DNA of 64,000 nucleotides from the NCBI RefSeq assembly GCF_900078385.1, contig NZ_FLQR01000007.1, positions 1 to 64,000 on the forward strand, written 5' to 3'. Every line of letters starts with the position of its first letter. Positions within the stretch are counted from its first letter, which is position 1. Below, piece by piece: positions 23,651 to 35,287 of this stretch. The DNA is from an uncultured Microbacterium sp. Lineage in GTDB: Bacteria > Actinomycetota > Actinomycetes > Actinomycetales > Microbacteriaceae. The translations under genes and the position numbers were made by a program. The notes under the pieces were generated by a model. The model did not search any database, was not told where the DNA came from, and saw nothing but the letters and a program-made list of their open reading frames with translations.

Positions 23651-24292
23651 ATGGTCTCCCTCGACACCCTCGCCGCCTTCGCCCTCGCGGCACTCATCCT
23701 GATCGTCATCCCCGGTCCGGCCGTGCTCTTCTCGGTCGGCCGGACGCTGGCGCTCGGCCGCCGCGGCGGCCTCCTGAGCGTCGTGGGCGTCACCCTCGCC
23801 CTCATCCCGATCGTCGTGCTCGTCGCGTTCGGCGTGGGCGCCGTCATCGCCCAGTCGGTCGTGCTGTTCACGGTCCTTCGCGTCCTGGGGGCGCTCTATC
23901 TCATCTACCTCGGCGTCCAGGCGATCCGCCACCGCCGCGACAGTGCTCCCGATGTCGTGGCCGCGCGGCTGCCGCAGTCGCCGGCGACCCAGCTCTGGCA
24001 GGGCTTCGTCGTGGGCGTGACCAACCCGAAGACGATCGCGTTCTTCGTGGCCGTCCTGCCGCAGTTCGTGGACATCCACGCGGATGCCGCCGTTCCCGTG
24101 CAGATGATCGAGCTGGGACTCGTGTTCGCCGTCATCGCGCTCATCTCGGACAGCATCTGGGTGTTCGCGGCCGCGGCGGCCCGGGCCTGGTTCGCCCGCT
24201 CCCCCCGGCGCATCGAGAAGCTCACCGCGACGGGCGGCGGCATGATGGTCGGCCTCGGCGGCCTCCTGCTCGTCACCGGCCCCCAGCACTGA
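23651..24292 (+). CDS. LysE/RhtB family translocator
   Basis: A 213-residue inner-membrane protein with about six hydrophobic segments. The family signature is at the N-terminus: LIVIPGPAVLFSVGRTLALGRRGG, and the second half has GFVVGVTNPKTIAFFVAVLPQFVD with the conserved NPK. Such proteins export amino acids (lysine, threonine, homoserine, leucine) or related small molecules; the substrate cannot be told from the sequence. It has no clear ribosome binding site and follows the GNAT gene by 14 bases, which suggests translation coupled to it. Confidence 0.92.
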   Translation: MVSLDTLAAFALAALILIVIPGPAVLFSVGRTLALGRRGGLLSVVGVTLALIPIVVLVAFGVGAVIAQSVVLFTVLRVLGALYLIYLGVQAIRHRRDSAPDVVAARLPQSPATQLWQGFVVGVTNPKTIAFFVAVLPQFVDIHADAAVPVQMIELGLVFAVIALISDSIWVFAAAAARAWFARSPRRIEKLTATGGGMMVGLGGLLLVTGPQH

Positions 24293-24321
24293 CCGCGCGG
24301 CACGGCTCCTAGACTGGCGGC

Positions 24322-25224
24322 ATGGCCGACGATCGCACCGCTGCGCGCGTCACGGGACGAACCGTCCACAAGGTGCTCAACAACAACGTCGTCATCGCGA
24401 TCGACGAGTCCGGTCGCGAACGCGTGCTCATGGGTCGCGGCCTCGGGTTCCAGCTGAAGCCCGACGATGCGGTCGATCCCGCCAAGGTCGAGAAGACCTT
24501 CGTCCTGGACACCGGGACCGAGGGCGACCACGCCCGCCGCATCCTGGCCGAGGTCCCCTACCCCGTCATCGAAGCCGTCACCCGTGCCGTCGACGCCGCG
24601 GAGCGCACGCTCGGCCGCGACCTCGGCCGCCGTGTCTCGATGGCCGTCATCGACCACATCCAGTACGTCCTGGAGCGCCTCGACCAGGGCCTGCGCATCC
24701 CGACGACGTCGATGCCCGAGCTGCGGGTCCTGCACCCCGACGAGTTCGCCGCGGCGACGGCGATGGCCTCCTCGATCGGCACGTCGCTGGAGCGGACCCT
24801 GCCCGAGGAGGAGGCGGTGTTCCTGACGATGCACCTCCTCAACGCGACGCGCGACGAGCCCAACGGCACGGCGGCGCTGCTGTTCCGCCGCGTGCAGCAC
24901 GTCGTCACGACGGTCGAGTCGGGGCTGGGCGTGCGCGTGGACCCGGAGAGCCCCGACTACGCGCGCTTCATCCTGCACGTGCAGTTCCTGCTCCAGCGGC
25001 TCGTCTCCCGGTCGATGCTCCGCAGCGCCGATTCGTCGTTCTTCGAGTTCGCGAAGCGCTCGTATCCACGCTCGTTCGAGGTCGCGAAACAGGTGAAGGA
25101 CTACGTCCGCGAGGCCACGGGATCGGAGTTGACGGACGAAGAGGTGCTGTACCTCATCGTGCACGTCGAGCGCCTCACGCAGCACGTCTCGGGTGGCGAC
25201 CCCGGTGCCGACGTGATACCGTGA
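24322..25224 (+). CDS. BglG/LicT-type transcription antiterminator
   Basis: A 300-residue RNA-binding antiterminator. The N-terminal CAT domain (about 1-70) contains VHKVLNNNVVIAIDESGRER and VLMGRGLGFQ, which bind the RAT hairpin. Two PRD domains follow, each with PTS-phosphorylatable histidines: VIDHIQYVLERL and FLTMHLLNAT in PRD1, ILHVQFLLQRL and YLIVHVERL in PRD2. In the known systems the dimer is active when substrate is transported and EIIB stops phosphorylating PRD1, and HPr phosphorylates PRD2. The target site is just downstream, before the EIIBCA gene. TAGACT ends six bases before the ATG, so this gene looks leaderless, unlike the genes it controls. Confidence 0.96.
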   Translation: MADDRTAARVTGRTVHKVLNNNVVIAIDESGRERVLMGRGLGFQLKPDDAVDPAKVEKTFVLDTGTEGDHARRILAEVPYPVIEAVTRAVDAAERTLGRDLGRRVSMAVIDHIQYVLERLDQGLRIPTTSMPELRVLHPDEFAAATAMASSIGTSLERTLPEEEAVFLTMHLLNATRDEPNGTAALLFRRVQHVVTTVESGLGVRVDPESPDYARFILHVQFLLQRLVSRSMLRSADSSFFEFAKRSYPRSFEVAKQVKDYVREATGSELTDEEVLYLIVHVERLTQHVSGGDPGADVIP

Positions 25225-25229
25225 GCGCT

Positions 25230-25250
25230 GCAGAGCGACGAATGCTCTGC
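25230..25250 (+). terminator. Short hairpin just after the antiterminator gene
   Basis: GCAGAGC (25230-25236) and GCTCTGC (25244-25250) form a seven-base-pair stem with loop GACGAAT, starting five bases after the stop codon. It lies ten bases before the RAT. It may reduce read-through from the antiterminator gene or stabilise the 3' end of its mRNA. Confidence 0.4.
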
Positions 25251-25259
25251 GGATGCTCC

Positions 25260-25288
25260 GGATTGTTACTGCGACAGCAGGCAAAACC
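25260..25288 (+). promoter_or_regulatory. Ribonucleic antiterminator (RAT) of the bgl operon
   Basis: The 29-base element starts GGATTGTTACTGC, has four variable loop bases, and ends GCAGGCAAAACC. This is the LicT/BglG-type RAT nearly base for base, differing from the E. coli bgl element only around the loop. Its last six bases overlap the left arm of the downstream terminator, the classical mutually exclusive arrangement. Confidence 0.93.
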
Positions 25289-25334
25289 TGAACTCACATC
25301 GCCGAATCGGCGGTGAACGAGTTCAGGTTTTTTT
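25284..25334 (+). terminator. Rho-independent terminator overlapping the RAT
   Basis: A 12-bp perfect stem (AAACCTGAACTC at 25284-25295 and GAGTTCAGGTTT at 25319-25330) ends in seven T residues. Inside the loop a second small stem CGCCG-AAT-CGGCG stacks. When the antiterminator binds the RAT, the left arm is held and this stem cannot form. It is the only textbook T-tract terminator I see in the window. Confidence 0.92.
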
Positions 25335-25398
25335 GTTGCCCGGAAACGGCTCGTGGCGTCCATCCGAACAGGTGCCGCGGTGTGGCGGCGGAAGGTGA

Positions 25399-28690
<3,292 letters not shown>

Positions 28691-28697
28691 GCGGTCC

Positions 28698-28728
28698 AGC
28701 GCCGGCCGGGATCCCCCCGGTCGGCGCT
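28698..28728 (+). terminator. Hairpin closing the bgl operon
   Basis: A 13-bp stem with one G-T wobble (AGCGCCGGCCGGG at 28698-28710; CCCGGTCGGCGCT at 28716-28728) and a five-base loop follows the glucosidase stop by seven bases. No T-run follows. It lies just before the TAGCGT -10-like box of the next gene. Confidence 0.7.
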
Positions 28729-28748
28729 GCGACTAGCGTGGAGTTGTC

Positions 28749-29606
28749 ATGACGTCGCAGCGCATCGCCTTCCTCGACGTGGACGGCACGATCCTCGAGC
28801 ACGGCTCGGTCATCGCCCCCTCCACCGTCACCGCCGTCCGCACCGCCCGGGACAACGGTCACCTCGTGTATCTGAGCACGGGACGATCCGACGGCGATGT
28901 GCACCCCGACGTCCGTGCGATCGGCTTCGACGGGGCCATCACGAACGGCGGCGCCTACGCGATGCGCGGCGACGAGCTCATCGTCTCGCACCCCATGCCG
29001 CGCGCCGAGGTCGAGCGGCTCGTGGCCTATTTCGAGGCGCACGGGATGCACTATTTCCTGCAGTCGCACGAGCGGGTGTTCGCGAGTCCCGGCATCCGCG
29101 TCCTCGTCGACGAGTTCATCCGCCACCGTCGGGCGCGCCGCGCCGAGGATCTGCGCGCGCTGGGAGTGGCGGACGGCGACGTGCCGGACGTCTCGCTGCA
29201 CCAGTACGCCGACCTCGCCGAGGCCGACCTGGACGAGATCGCGAAGGCCGTGTTCGTGAGCGACCGCTCCGACAGCCTCGACCGCGCGCAGACCGACCTC
29301 GGCGACACCTTCCACGTCATCCCGGGGAGCATGCCGATGCCCGGGGGCAGCAACGGCGAGATCAGCATGCTGGGCACGACGAAGGGCGCCGCGATCCTGG
29401 AGGTGCTCGGTCACCTGGACCGCGACCCCGCGGACGCCATCGGCATCGGCGACAGCTGGAACGACGTGGAGATGTTCGAGGTGTGCGGCGTGTCCGTCGC
29501 GATGGGCAATGCGGACCCCGACCTGCAGGCCCGCGCCGACCGCGTCACCACGGCGGTGCTGGACGACGGCGTCTGGAACGCCTTCGTCGACCTCGGCCTC
29601 GTCTGA
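28749..29606 (+). CDS. Cof-type HAD-IIB family phosphatase
   Basis: A 285-residue HAD hydrolase with a type IIB cap. Motif I is AFLDVDGTILE (Asp nucleophile and second Asp near residues 10 and 12), motif II is VYLSTGRS, motif III a Lys near GTTKGAAI, and motif IV GIGDSWNDVEMFEVCG with the acidic pair. Cof-type enzymes dephosphorylate sugar phosphates, pyridoxal phosphate or flavin precursors. GGAG lies five bases before the ATG. It follows the bgl operon in the same direction but after a terminator-like hairpin, so a role in disposing of excess sugar phosphate is possible but only suggested by position. Confidence 0.92.
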   Translation: MTSQRIAFLDVDGTILEHGSVIAPSTVTAVRTARDNGHLVYLSTGRSDGDVHPDVRAIGFDGAITNGGAYAMRGDELIVSHPMPRAEVERLVAYFEAHGMHYFLQSHERVFASPGIRVLVDEFIRHRRARRAEDLRALGVADGDVPDVSLHQYADLAEADLDEIAKAVFVSDRSDSLDRAQTDLGDTFHVIPGSMPMPGGSNGEISMLGTTKGAAILEVLGHLDRDPADAIGIGDSWNDVEMFEVCGVSVAMGNADPDLQARADRVTTAVLDDGVWNAFVDLGLV

Positions 29607-29622
29607 GGATCGGTCCGCCGCC

Positions 29623-30459
29623 TCAGTCGAGGAAGATGTCCGGGTAGAGCTCGGAGTCGGGGGTGCCGGGCGTCGCGGCGTACCGTGCGAAGTCGGTGAT
29701 CCCCGCCGCACGCAGCACGTCCTCCACGATGAGGCTCTGTCCCGTGTACCCGCGTGCAGGCTGCAGCAGCACCTCGTACGCGGCATCCGCGTAGATCTCG
29801 GGGGTGCGGCTGACCTTCATCATCCGGTCGCCGCCGAGGGCGAACTGCACGGCTGCGGTCGCGATCGTCGTCGCCGGCCACAGGGTGTTGGCGGCGATCC
29901 CGTCCTTCGCGAACTCGGCCGCCATCCCGAGGGTCGCCATCGACATGCCGTACTTGGCCATCGTGTAGCCGGTGTGCGCGCCGAGCCATCGGGGGCTCAG
30001 GTTCAGCGGCGGCGACAGGGACAGGATGTGCGGGTTCTCGGCGTCCTTCAGGATCGGGATCGCCGCCCGCGAGAGCAGGAAGGTGCCGCGGACGTTGACG
30101 TCCTGCATGAGGTCGTACTTCTTGGCCGCCAGATCGAGCGAGCCGGACAGGTCGATGACCGACGCGTTGTTGACGACGATGTCGATGCCGCCGAACTCGC
30201 CCTGCGTCTTCAGCACCGCCTCGGTGATGTCGTCGTCGTTGCGCACGTCCCCGACGATCGGGAGGGCGTGGCCGCCCGCCGCGCGGATCTCCTCGGCGGC
30301 GCTGTGCACCGTGCCGGCGAGCTTGGGGTGCGGCGTGTCGGTCTTGGCGAGCAGCGCGATGTTGGCGCCGTCGCGCGCGGCGCGGAGCGCGATCGCGAGG
30401 CCGATGCCGCGGCTGCCGCCGGACATGAGGATGGTCTTGCCGGCGAGCGTGGCGGTCAT
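29623..30459 (-). CDS. SDR oxidoreductase of the HSDL2 type
   Basis: A 278-residue short-chain dehydrogenase. The NAD(P) site is MSGGSRGIGLAIALRAA, followed by VVNNASVIDLSGS and the catalytic YTMAKYGMS (Tyr-x-x-x-Lys), with Ser in LSLSPPLNLSPRW. The sequence LSPPLN...HTGYTMAK is typical of hydroxysteroid-dehydrogenase-like protein 2 homologues, often found with lipid metabolism genes but of uncertain substrate. It overlaps the upstream enoyl-CoA hydratase gene by four bases (ATGA) and is third in a three-gene operon with a 3-hydroxyacyl-CoA dehydrogenase-like SDR. Likely a lipid or acyl-CoA-related reductase. Confidence 0.9.
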   Translation of the reverse strand: MTATLAGKTILMSGGSRGIGLAIALRAARDGANIALLAKTDTPHPKLAGTVHSAAEEIRAAGGHALPIVGDVRNDDDITEAVLKTQGEFGGIDIVVNNASVIDLSGSLDLAAKKYDLMQDVNVRGTFLLSRAAIPILKDAENPHILSLSPPLNLSPRWLGAHTGYTMAKYGMSMATLGMAAEFAKDGIAANTLWPATTIATAAVQFALGGDRMMKVSRTPEIYADAAYEVLLQPARGYTGQSLIVEDVLRAAGITDFARYAATPGTPDSELYPDIFLD

Positions 30460-31250
30460 GAGGTCTCCTTGGGGATGCGCTTTGCGGATGCCGCGGCGAA
30501 GGCCGCGACCCGCACCTTCGACTCGTCCGTGTCGAAGCGGGCGCCGATCGAGCGCGCCTCGTCGTCGAGGTTGTCGGCGAGGCTGCGGCCCGCGCCGGTG
30601 CGGATGAGGCGCTTGGCCTGGCCGAACGCCGCCGTCGCACCGTCGAGCCAGAACCGGGCGACCTGCGCAGCACGCGCCCCCGGGTCGGCGGCGATCTCGG
30701 TGATGAGGCCCCAGTCCAGCGCCGTCTCCGCGTCGATCGTCACGTCCTGCAGGAGGAGGTGCAGCGCGCGGCGCTGGCCGATCGCGGCGGGGAGGAGCGT
30801 GGAGACCCCGAGGTCGGGGGTCAGGCCGATGTTGGCGTACTTGCTGACGAACTTCGCCCCCTCGGAGGCGACGATGTGGTCGGCGACGAGCATGAGTCCG
30901 AGACCGCCCCCCGCCACGGCGCCGTCCACGGCCGCGACGATCGGCTTGTCGGATTCGACGAACGCACGGATGCCGTCGTGGATGACGTGGGCCATCTCGG
31001 TCACCGCCGCTCCACCGGCGCCGGAGCCCGCCATGGCGACCACGTCGCCGCCGGCACAGAAGCCGCGGCCGTTGGCATCCAGCAGGATCGCGCCGACCGT
31101 CGGGTCGGACGTGACCTCGCGGGCGACCTCGCGCCAGCGGGTGCCCATCTCGAAGTCCATCGCGTTGAGATACGCGGGGCGGTTGAAGGTCACCCGCGCG
31201 AGTGCGCCGGCCCGGGCGAGGAGGATCGTGTCGCTCATGCTGTCGCTCAT
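30456..31250 (-). CDS. Crotonase family protein, PaaG-like enoyl-CoA isomerase
   Basis: A 264-residue crotonase. The CoA-binding and oxyanion segments GRGFCAGGDVVAM and AVAGGGLGLMLVADH are present. The first hydratase glutamate is absent (GGLGLM instead of GGCELA), while the second site reads IGLTPDLGVS with Asp146, as in PaaG-type isomerases that use a single aspartate. So double-bond isomerisation or ring-opening chemistry is more likely than hydration. It overlaps both neighbours by four bases in an operon with two SDR enzymes. Annotation pipelines will probably say only enoyl-CoA hydratase. Confidence 0.9.
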   Translation of the reverse strand: MSDSMSDTILLARAGALARVTFNRPAYLNAMDFEMGTRWREVAREVTSDPTVGAILLDANGRGFCAGGDVVAMAGSGAGGAAVTEMAHVIHDGIRAFVESDKPIVAAVDGAVAGGGLGLMLVADHIVASEGAKFVSKYANIGLTPDLGVSTLLPAAIGQRRALHLLLQDVTIDAETALDWGLITEIAADPGARAAQVARFWLDGATAAFGQAKRLIRTGAGRSLADNLDDEARSIGARFDTDESKVRVAAFAAASAKRIPKETS

Positions 31251-32008
31251 TTCGGTGCCATGCGGATCGCGCCGTCGAGACGGATCGTCTCGCCGTTGAG
31301 GTAGCCGTTCTCGACGATGGACTGCACGAGCGCGGCGTATTCGTCGGGCCGGCCGAGGCGCTGCGGGTAGGGAACCTGCTGGCCGAGCGAGTCCTGCGCG
31401 GCCTGCGGGAGCCCCGCGAGCATCGGCGTCTCCATGATGCCGGGCGCGATCGTGCAGACCCGGATGCCGTAGCGGGCGAGCTCGCGGGCGATCGGCAGCG
31501 TCATGGCGTGCACGCCGCCCTTGCTGGCGGCGTACGCCGGCTGCCCGATCTGTCCGTCGAATGCGGCGACGGACGCCGTGTTGACGATGACGCCGCGATC
31601 GCCGCCTGCCGTGGGCTCGGTCCTCGCGATCGCGGCGGAGGCGTGCGCGATGACGTTGTACGTGCCGATGAGGTTGATGCGGACGATCTTCTCGAATCCG
31701 CTGAGCGGCGACGGGTTGCCGTCGCGGTCGAGGACCTTCGCGGGCGGAGCGACGCCGGCGCAGTTGACGACGATGCGCAGGGGCGCGGCCCCGGATGCGG
31801 TCGCCACCGCCGCGGCGACCTGCTCGCCGTCCGTGACGTCGGCGGGGGCGAAGAGTCCGCCGAATCCGCTCGCCGCCTCGGTGCCCGCGGAGCCCGGCAG
31901 ATCGACGATGGTGACGTGCGCACCGGCGGCGGCGAGGCGGCGCGCCGTCGCGAGCCCGAGGCCGCTGGCGCCACCCGTGATGAGGACGCCCGATCCGGCG
32001 ATGTCCAT
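31247..32008 (-). CDS. SDR family 3-hydroxyacyl-CoA dehydrogenase (type II/HSD10-like)
   Basis: A 253-residue NAD-dependent SDR. The Rossmann motif is [17 protein letters not shown] with an acidic ending at IVDLPG, indicating NAD preference. [33 protein letters not shown] (Ser, Tyr, Lys of the triad) and [15 protein letters not shown] match type II 3-hydroxyacyl-CoA dehydrogenases (HSD17B10), which oxidise short-chain and 2-methyl-branched 3-hydroxyacyl-CoA in isoleucine and fatty acid breakdown. I chose the ATG with AAGGAG six bases upstream. It is first in the operon with the crotonase and the HSDL2-type SDR. The promoter region is shared with a divergent kinase gene. Confidence 0.92.
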   Translation of the reverse strand: MDIAGSGVLITGGASGLGLATARRLAAAGAHVTIVDLPGSAGTEAASGFGGLFAPADVTDGEQVAAAVATASGAAPLRIVVNCAGVAPPAKVLDRDGNPSPLSGFEKIVRINLIGTYNVIAHASAAIARTEPTAGGDRGVIVNTASVAAFDGQIGQPAYAASKGGVHAMTLPIARELARYGIRVCTIAPGIMETPMLAGLPQAAQDSLGQQVPYPQRLGRPDEYAALVQSIVENGYLNGETIRLDGAIRMAPK

Positions 32009-32108
32009 ACGGTTCTCCTTCGAACTGGTATCGCGTCCCAGCTTACGCGGGACTGCGTCTCGCTCCGCGCGCGGTGGCATCCCCAGGCTAGCGGGGCAGG
32101 ATGGAGTC

Positions 32109-32834
32109 ATGTCGATCCCTGACGACCGGATGCCGGTGCCCGCGCACGTGCGCCGGCTCGCCGGCGGTGCCGCCGTCACGCCGGTGTGGCGGAACGAGAT
32201 CGGCGGCGTGACGTTCCGCACCGACGACGACCGGTTCCTCAAGTGCGGCCCGCTGCACGCGGAGACGAGCATGGCGGGGGAAGCGGCCCGGCTGCGGTGG
32301 GCCGGGCAGTGGACGCCGGTGCCCGACGTCATCGACGTGGGCGACGACGGTGCCGAGGAATGGCTCGTGACCCGCGCGCTGCCGGGTCTGTCCGCGGTGG
32401 ACCCGCGGTGGCTCGCCGACCCGGCCGCCGCGGCCCGCGCCGTGGGTGAGGGGCTGCGCGCGCTGCACGACGCGCTGCCGGTGGCGCAGTGCCCGTTCGA
32501 GTGGACCGTGCCCTCCCGCATCCGGCGGGCCGCCGCCCGCGGCATCCGTCTCCCCGGCGCGCTCCGCGAGCCGCCCCAGGTCGATGTGCTCGTCGTCTGC
32601 CACGGCGATGCGTGCTGCCCCAACACGCTGATCGGCGACGACGGCCGGTGGATCGCGCACGTCGATCTCGGCGCTCTCGGCCGGGGCGACCGATGGGCGG
32701 ACATCGCCGTCGCGGCGATGAGCACCGAGTGGAACTACGGTCCCGGGTGGCAGGACGCCCTCATCGAGGCCTACGGCGTCGAGCCCGATCAGGACCGCCT
32801 CGCCTACTACCGCGACCTGTGGAACGCGACGTGA
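32109..32834 (+). CDS. APH(3')-like aminoglycoside phosphotransferase family protein
   Basis: A 241-residue kinase of the APH(3') fold. The ATP-anchoring Lys is in RFLKCG, the catalytic Asp167 in [14 protein letters not shown] and the metal-binding Asp186 in [19 protein letters not shown], all as in APH(3') enzymes. It is about 20 residues shorter than the acquired resistance enzymes, lacking part of the C-terminal tail (ends RDLWNAT). Codon use matches the neighbours and no mobile element is near, so it looks like a long-term resident. It could phosphorylate kanamycin-type drugs or another small molecule. CAGGAT lies six bases before the ATG, a weaker leaderless-type -10. Confidence 0.85.
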   Translation: MSIPDDRMPVPAHVRRLAGGAAVTPVWRNEIGGVTFRTDDDRFLKCGPLHAETSMAGEAARLRWAGQWTPVPDVIDVGDDGAEEWLVTRALPGLSAVDPRWLADPAAAARAVGEGLRALHDALPVAQCPFEWTVPSRIRRAAARGIRLPGALREPPQVDVLVVCHGDACCPNTLIGDDGRWIAHVDLGALGRGDRWADIAVAAMSTEWNYGPGWQDALIEAYGVEPDQDRLAYYRDLWNAT

Positions 32835-32869
32835 CAGCTACGCTTGCCGGACTCGGCCTTGGGAGACGC

Positions 32870-33712
32870 ATGCCTCGCACCATCATCATCACGGGAGCCA
32901 GCGACGGAATCGGCGCGGCCTCCGCCCGGCAGCTGCATGATGCGGGCGAGGAGGTCGTGGTCGTGGGCCGGGACCCGCGCAAGACGGCGGCGGTCGCAGA
33001 CGCGCTGGGTGTCGCCTCCTTCGTGGCCGACTACAGCGACCTGGCCCAGGTGCGCGCGCTGGCGGCCGCCCTCCTCGGGGCGTATCCGCGCATCGACGTC
33101 CTCGTCAACAATGCCGGCGGCATCTTCGGGGATCGATCCCTCACCGCCGACGGGCACGAGGTGACCTTCCAGGTCAACCACCTCGGCGGCTTCCTGCTCA
33201 CGGCACTCCTGCGAGACCGCCTTCTCGAAAGCCGCGCGACGGTCATCCAGACCTCCAGCGAAGCCGCGCGCCGCTTCTCACGATTCGACGTCGACGACCT
33301 CGAGAGCACGAGGAGATACTCCGCGAGCACCGCGTACGGCAATGCGAAGCTCGCGAACATCCTGTTCACGAAGGAGCTGCACCGCCGATTCGGGGATGCG
33401 GGGATCAACGCGGTCGCCTTCCATCCCGGTCTCATCGCGAGCGGATTCAGCGCCGCCGCACGGGGCGCGTGGCGCTTCCTGTACACCAGTCCGCTCACCG
33501 CGCGCCTGCTGTCGTCGGCGGAGGTGGGCGGCTCCCGGCTGACCTGGCTCGCCTTGGGCAAGCCCGGCGTGGACTGGGAGCCCGGCGGCTTCTACTCGAA
33601 CAACCGGCCCGCCCGGACGCATCCCCTCGCCGGCGATCCGCTCGTCGCGAAGAAGCTCTGGGAGCGCAGCGCCGAGATGGTGGACCTGTCGGAGAACGTC
33701 GCCGGGCATTAG
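32870..33712 (+). CDS. Short-chain dehydrogenase/reductase, retinol-dehydrogenase-like
   Basis: A 280-residue SDR. The cofactor motif is IITGASDGIGAASARQL, followed by VVVGRDPRK (basic residues, NADP preference), VLVNNAGGIFGD, and the catalytic Tyr-Lys in AYGNAKLANILF. The C-terminus PGLIASGF and VDWEPGGFYSNNRPA resembles the retinol dehydrogenase/WW-domain oxidoreductase-like group common in bacteria; the substrate is unknown. GGGAG is five bases before the ATG, 35 bases after the kinase stop, so they may be co-transcribed. It is convergent with the polymerase IV gene. Confidence 0.9.
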   Translation: MPRTIIITGASDGIGAASARQLHDAGEEVVVVGRDPRKTAAVADALGVASFVADYSDLAQVRALAAALLGAYPRIDVLVNNAGGIFGDRSLTADGHEVTFQVNHLGGFLLTALLRDRLLESRATVIQTSSEAARRFSRFDVDDLESTRRYSASTAYGNAKLANILFTKELHRRFGDAGINAVAFHPGLIASGFSAAARGAWRFLYTSPLTARLLSSAEVGGSRLTWLALGKPGVDWEPGGFYSNNRPARTHPLAGDPLVAKKLWERSAEMVDLSENVAGH

Positions 33713-33747
33713 GCGCGCTGTGGGCGTCGCCAGCGCCCGGATGGTCG

Positions 33748-34827
33748 TCACCACCCGCTGCGGGTGGGCGTGTGGCCTTCCCGCGCGTCGTCGGGCATGG
33801 CCATCTCGGCCCGCACGCCGAGGAGGCGGAGCGGCCGGTCGGGTTCGATCCGGTCGACGAGCTTCATGATCTCGGCCGCCACCTCGGCGCGGTCGAAGGT
33901 GGCGGCGATCTTGTGCACGAGCGTCTTCGTCAGGAACGGCGCGTAGCGGACCTTGAGTCCCACACCGACGACGGCGCGGCCCTCGGCGATCACGTCGTCG
34001 AGCACGTGGGCGAGCAGCTCCCGCGCCGCCTGTTCGATGTCGGCGCGTGCGACGAGGTCGTGCTGGAAGGTCGTCTCGCGTCCGTGGCCGCGCGCCACCC
34101 ACGGGGTGTCGTCGACGACCGCCGAGCCGTCGCCGCGTCCCAGCTGCCGGTACCACGGGCCCATCTTCGGGCCGAACGCGGAGGCCAGCATCGCCTCGTC
34201 TGCGCTCCCGAGCTGCGCGACGGTCAGGACGTCGTGGGCGGCGAGCCGCCGGGAGATCTTCCCGCCGACGCCCCACAGCGCGGTCGTCGGCCGGTGGCCC
34301 ATGACCTCGAGCCAGTTCTCGGATGTGAGCCGGAAGCTCCCCTGCGGCTTGCCGAAGTCGGTGGCGTTCTTGGCGCGGACGAGGGTGTCGCCGATTCCGA
34401 CACTGCAGTGCAGGCTCGTCCGCTCGAGGACGGCCCGCTGGATGCCCCGGGCGTACCCCTCGGGATCGTCGGTCGTGACGCCGACGAAGGCCTCGTCCCA
34501 GCCGAGGACCTGGACCACGGCGCCCGGCTGGGCGCGCAGCGTCGCCATGACCTCCTCGGATGCAGCCGTGTACTCCGGCGCATCGACCGGCAGGATGATC
34601 GCGTCCGGCACCTTGCGCGCGGCGATCCGCAGCGGCATCCCCGACCCCACTCCGAAGGCGCGCGCCTCGTAGGACGCGGTCGACACCACCGCACGCTCGG
34701 TGGGGTCGCCCCGTCCACCCACGATCACCGGCTTGCCGGCGAGCTCGGGTCGCCGGAGGACCTCGACGGCCGCGATGAACTGGTCGAGGTCGACGTGCAG
34801 CACCCACGGACGGGCGGAGTCGGCCAT
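33748..34827 (-). CDS. dinB: DNA polymerase IV (Y family)
   Basis: A 359-residue translesion polymerase. The first metal-binding Asp13 is in VLHVDLDQFIAAVE, and the catalytic pair Asp111-Glu112 in QVLGWDEAFVGV. Finger and little-finger segments follow: SVGIGDTLVRAKNATDFGKPQG, LWGVGGKISRRL with the helix-hairpin-helix, and ETTFQHDLVARAD. The C-terminus stops without an obvious QxxLF clamp-binding tail, and the segment normally reading YFASVE is FIAAVE, so it belongs to the divergent actinobacterial DinB group. I placed the start at the ATG at 34827; CACACT stands six bases upstream. No LexA box is evident to me. Confidence 0.92.
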   Translation of the reverse strand: MADSARPWVLHVDLDQFIAAVEVLRRPELAGKPVIVGGRGDPTERAVVSTASYEARAFGVGSGMPLRIAARKVPDAIILPVDAPEYTAASEEVMATLRAQPGAVVQVLGWDEAFVGVTTDDPEGYARGIQRAVLERTSLHCSVGIGDTLVRAKNATDFGKPQGSFRLTSENWLEVMGHRPTTALWGVGGKISRRLAAHDVLTVAQLGSADEAMLASAFGPKMGPWYRQLGRGDGSAVVDDTPWVARGHGRETTFQHDLVARADIEQAARELLAHVLDDVIAEGRAVVGVGLKVRYAPFLTKTLVHKIAATFDRAEVAAEIMKLVDRIEPDRPLRLLGVRAEMAMPDDAREGHTPTRSGW

Positions 34828-34878
34828 GCGCCCAGTGTGCCATCGCGGATCCCGGCGACGGGTGGAAGAATGCGCCAC

Positions 34879-35271
34879 GTGGAGCACCCGATCATGTTCG
34901 AGGAGACCGATCCGATGCTGGCGCGGGTGCGGCGCATCGCGCTCGGGTTCCCTGCGGCGCTGGAGAAGATCAGCCACGGCCGCCCGACCTTCTACACGCG
35001 GCGCGTGTTCTGCCATTACGGCGCGTCGCAGCATCCCGCCGACGAGTGGATCGCGCACGACCGGGCGATCGTGATCCGGATGGATCCGGAGGACGAACCG
35101 GCGCTGCGTCAGGACCCCCGGTTCTGGGTGCCCGCCTACCTCGGCCCCTACGGCTGGCTGGGCCTGGACCTCGACGAGCGTACCGACTGGGACGAGGTCG
35201 GCGAGCTCATCGACGCGTCGTACCGGGTGACGGCGACGCGCACGCTCGTCCGCGAGCTGGACCGGCGCTGA
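34879..35271 (+). CDS. MmcQ/YjbR family protein
   Basis: A 130-residue YjbR-fold protein. Recognisable elements are the N-terminal EHPIMFEETDPMLARVRRIALGFP, the ISHGRPTFYTRRVFCHYG core, and the end LDERTDWDEVGELIDASYRVTA. The family has a double-wing DNA-binding-like fold; its cellular role is unknown. The GTG start gives the usual family N-terminus (EHPIMF); an ATG three codons upstream is an alternative. AAGAAT lies seven bases before the GTG. It diverges from dinB and is convergent with the ECF transporter operon. Confidence 0.85.
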   Translation: MEHPIMFEETDPMLARVRRIALGFPAALEKISHGRPTFYTRRVFCHYGASQHPADEWIAHDRAIVIRMDPEDEPALRQDPRFWVPAYLGPYGWLGLDLDERTDWDEVGELIDASYRVTATRTLVRELDRR

Positions 35272-35287
35272 GCCGGGCGCCGGTCCG

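Noticed and set aside
32870..33712. Assigning a named function to the SDR beside the APH-like kinase
   Set aside because: The retinol-dehydrogenase-like group is very broad and no neighbouring gene fixes a substrate.
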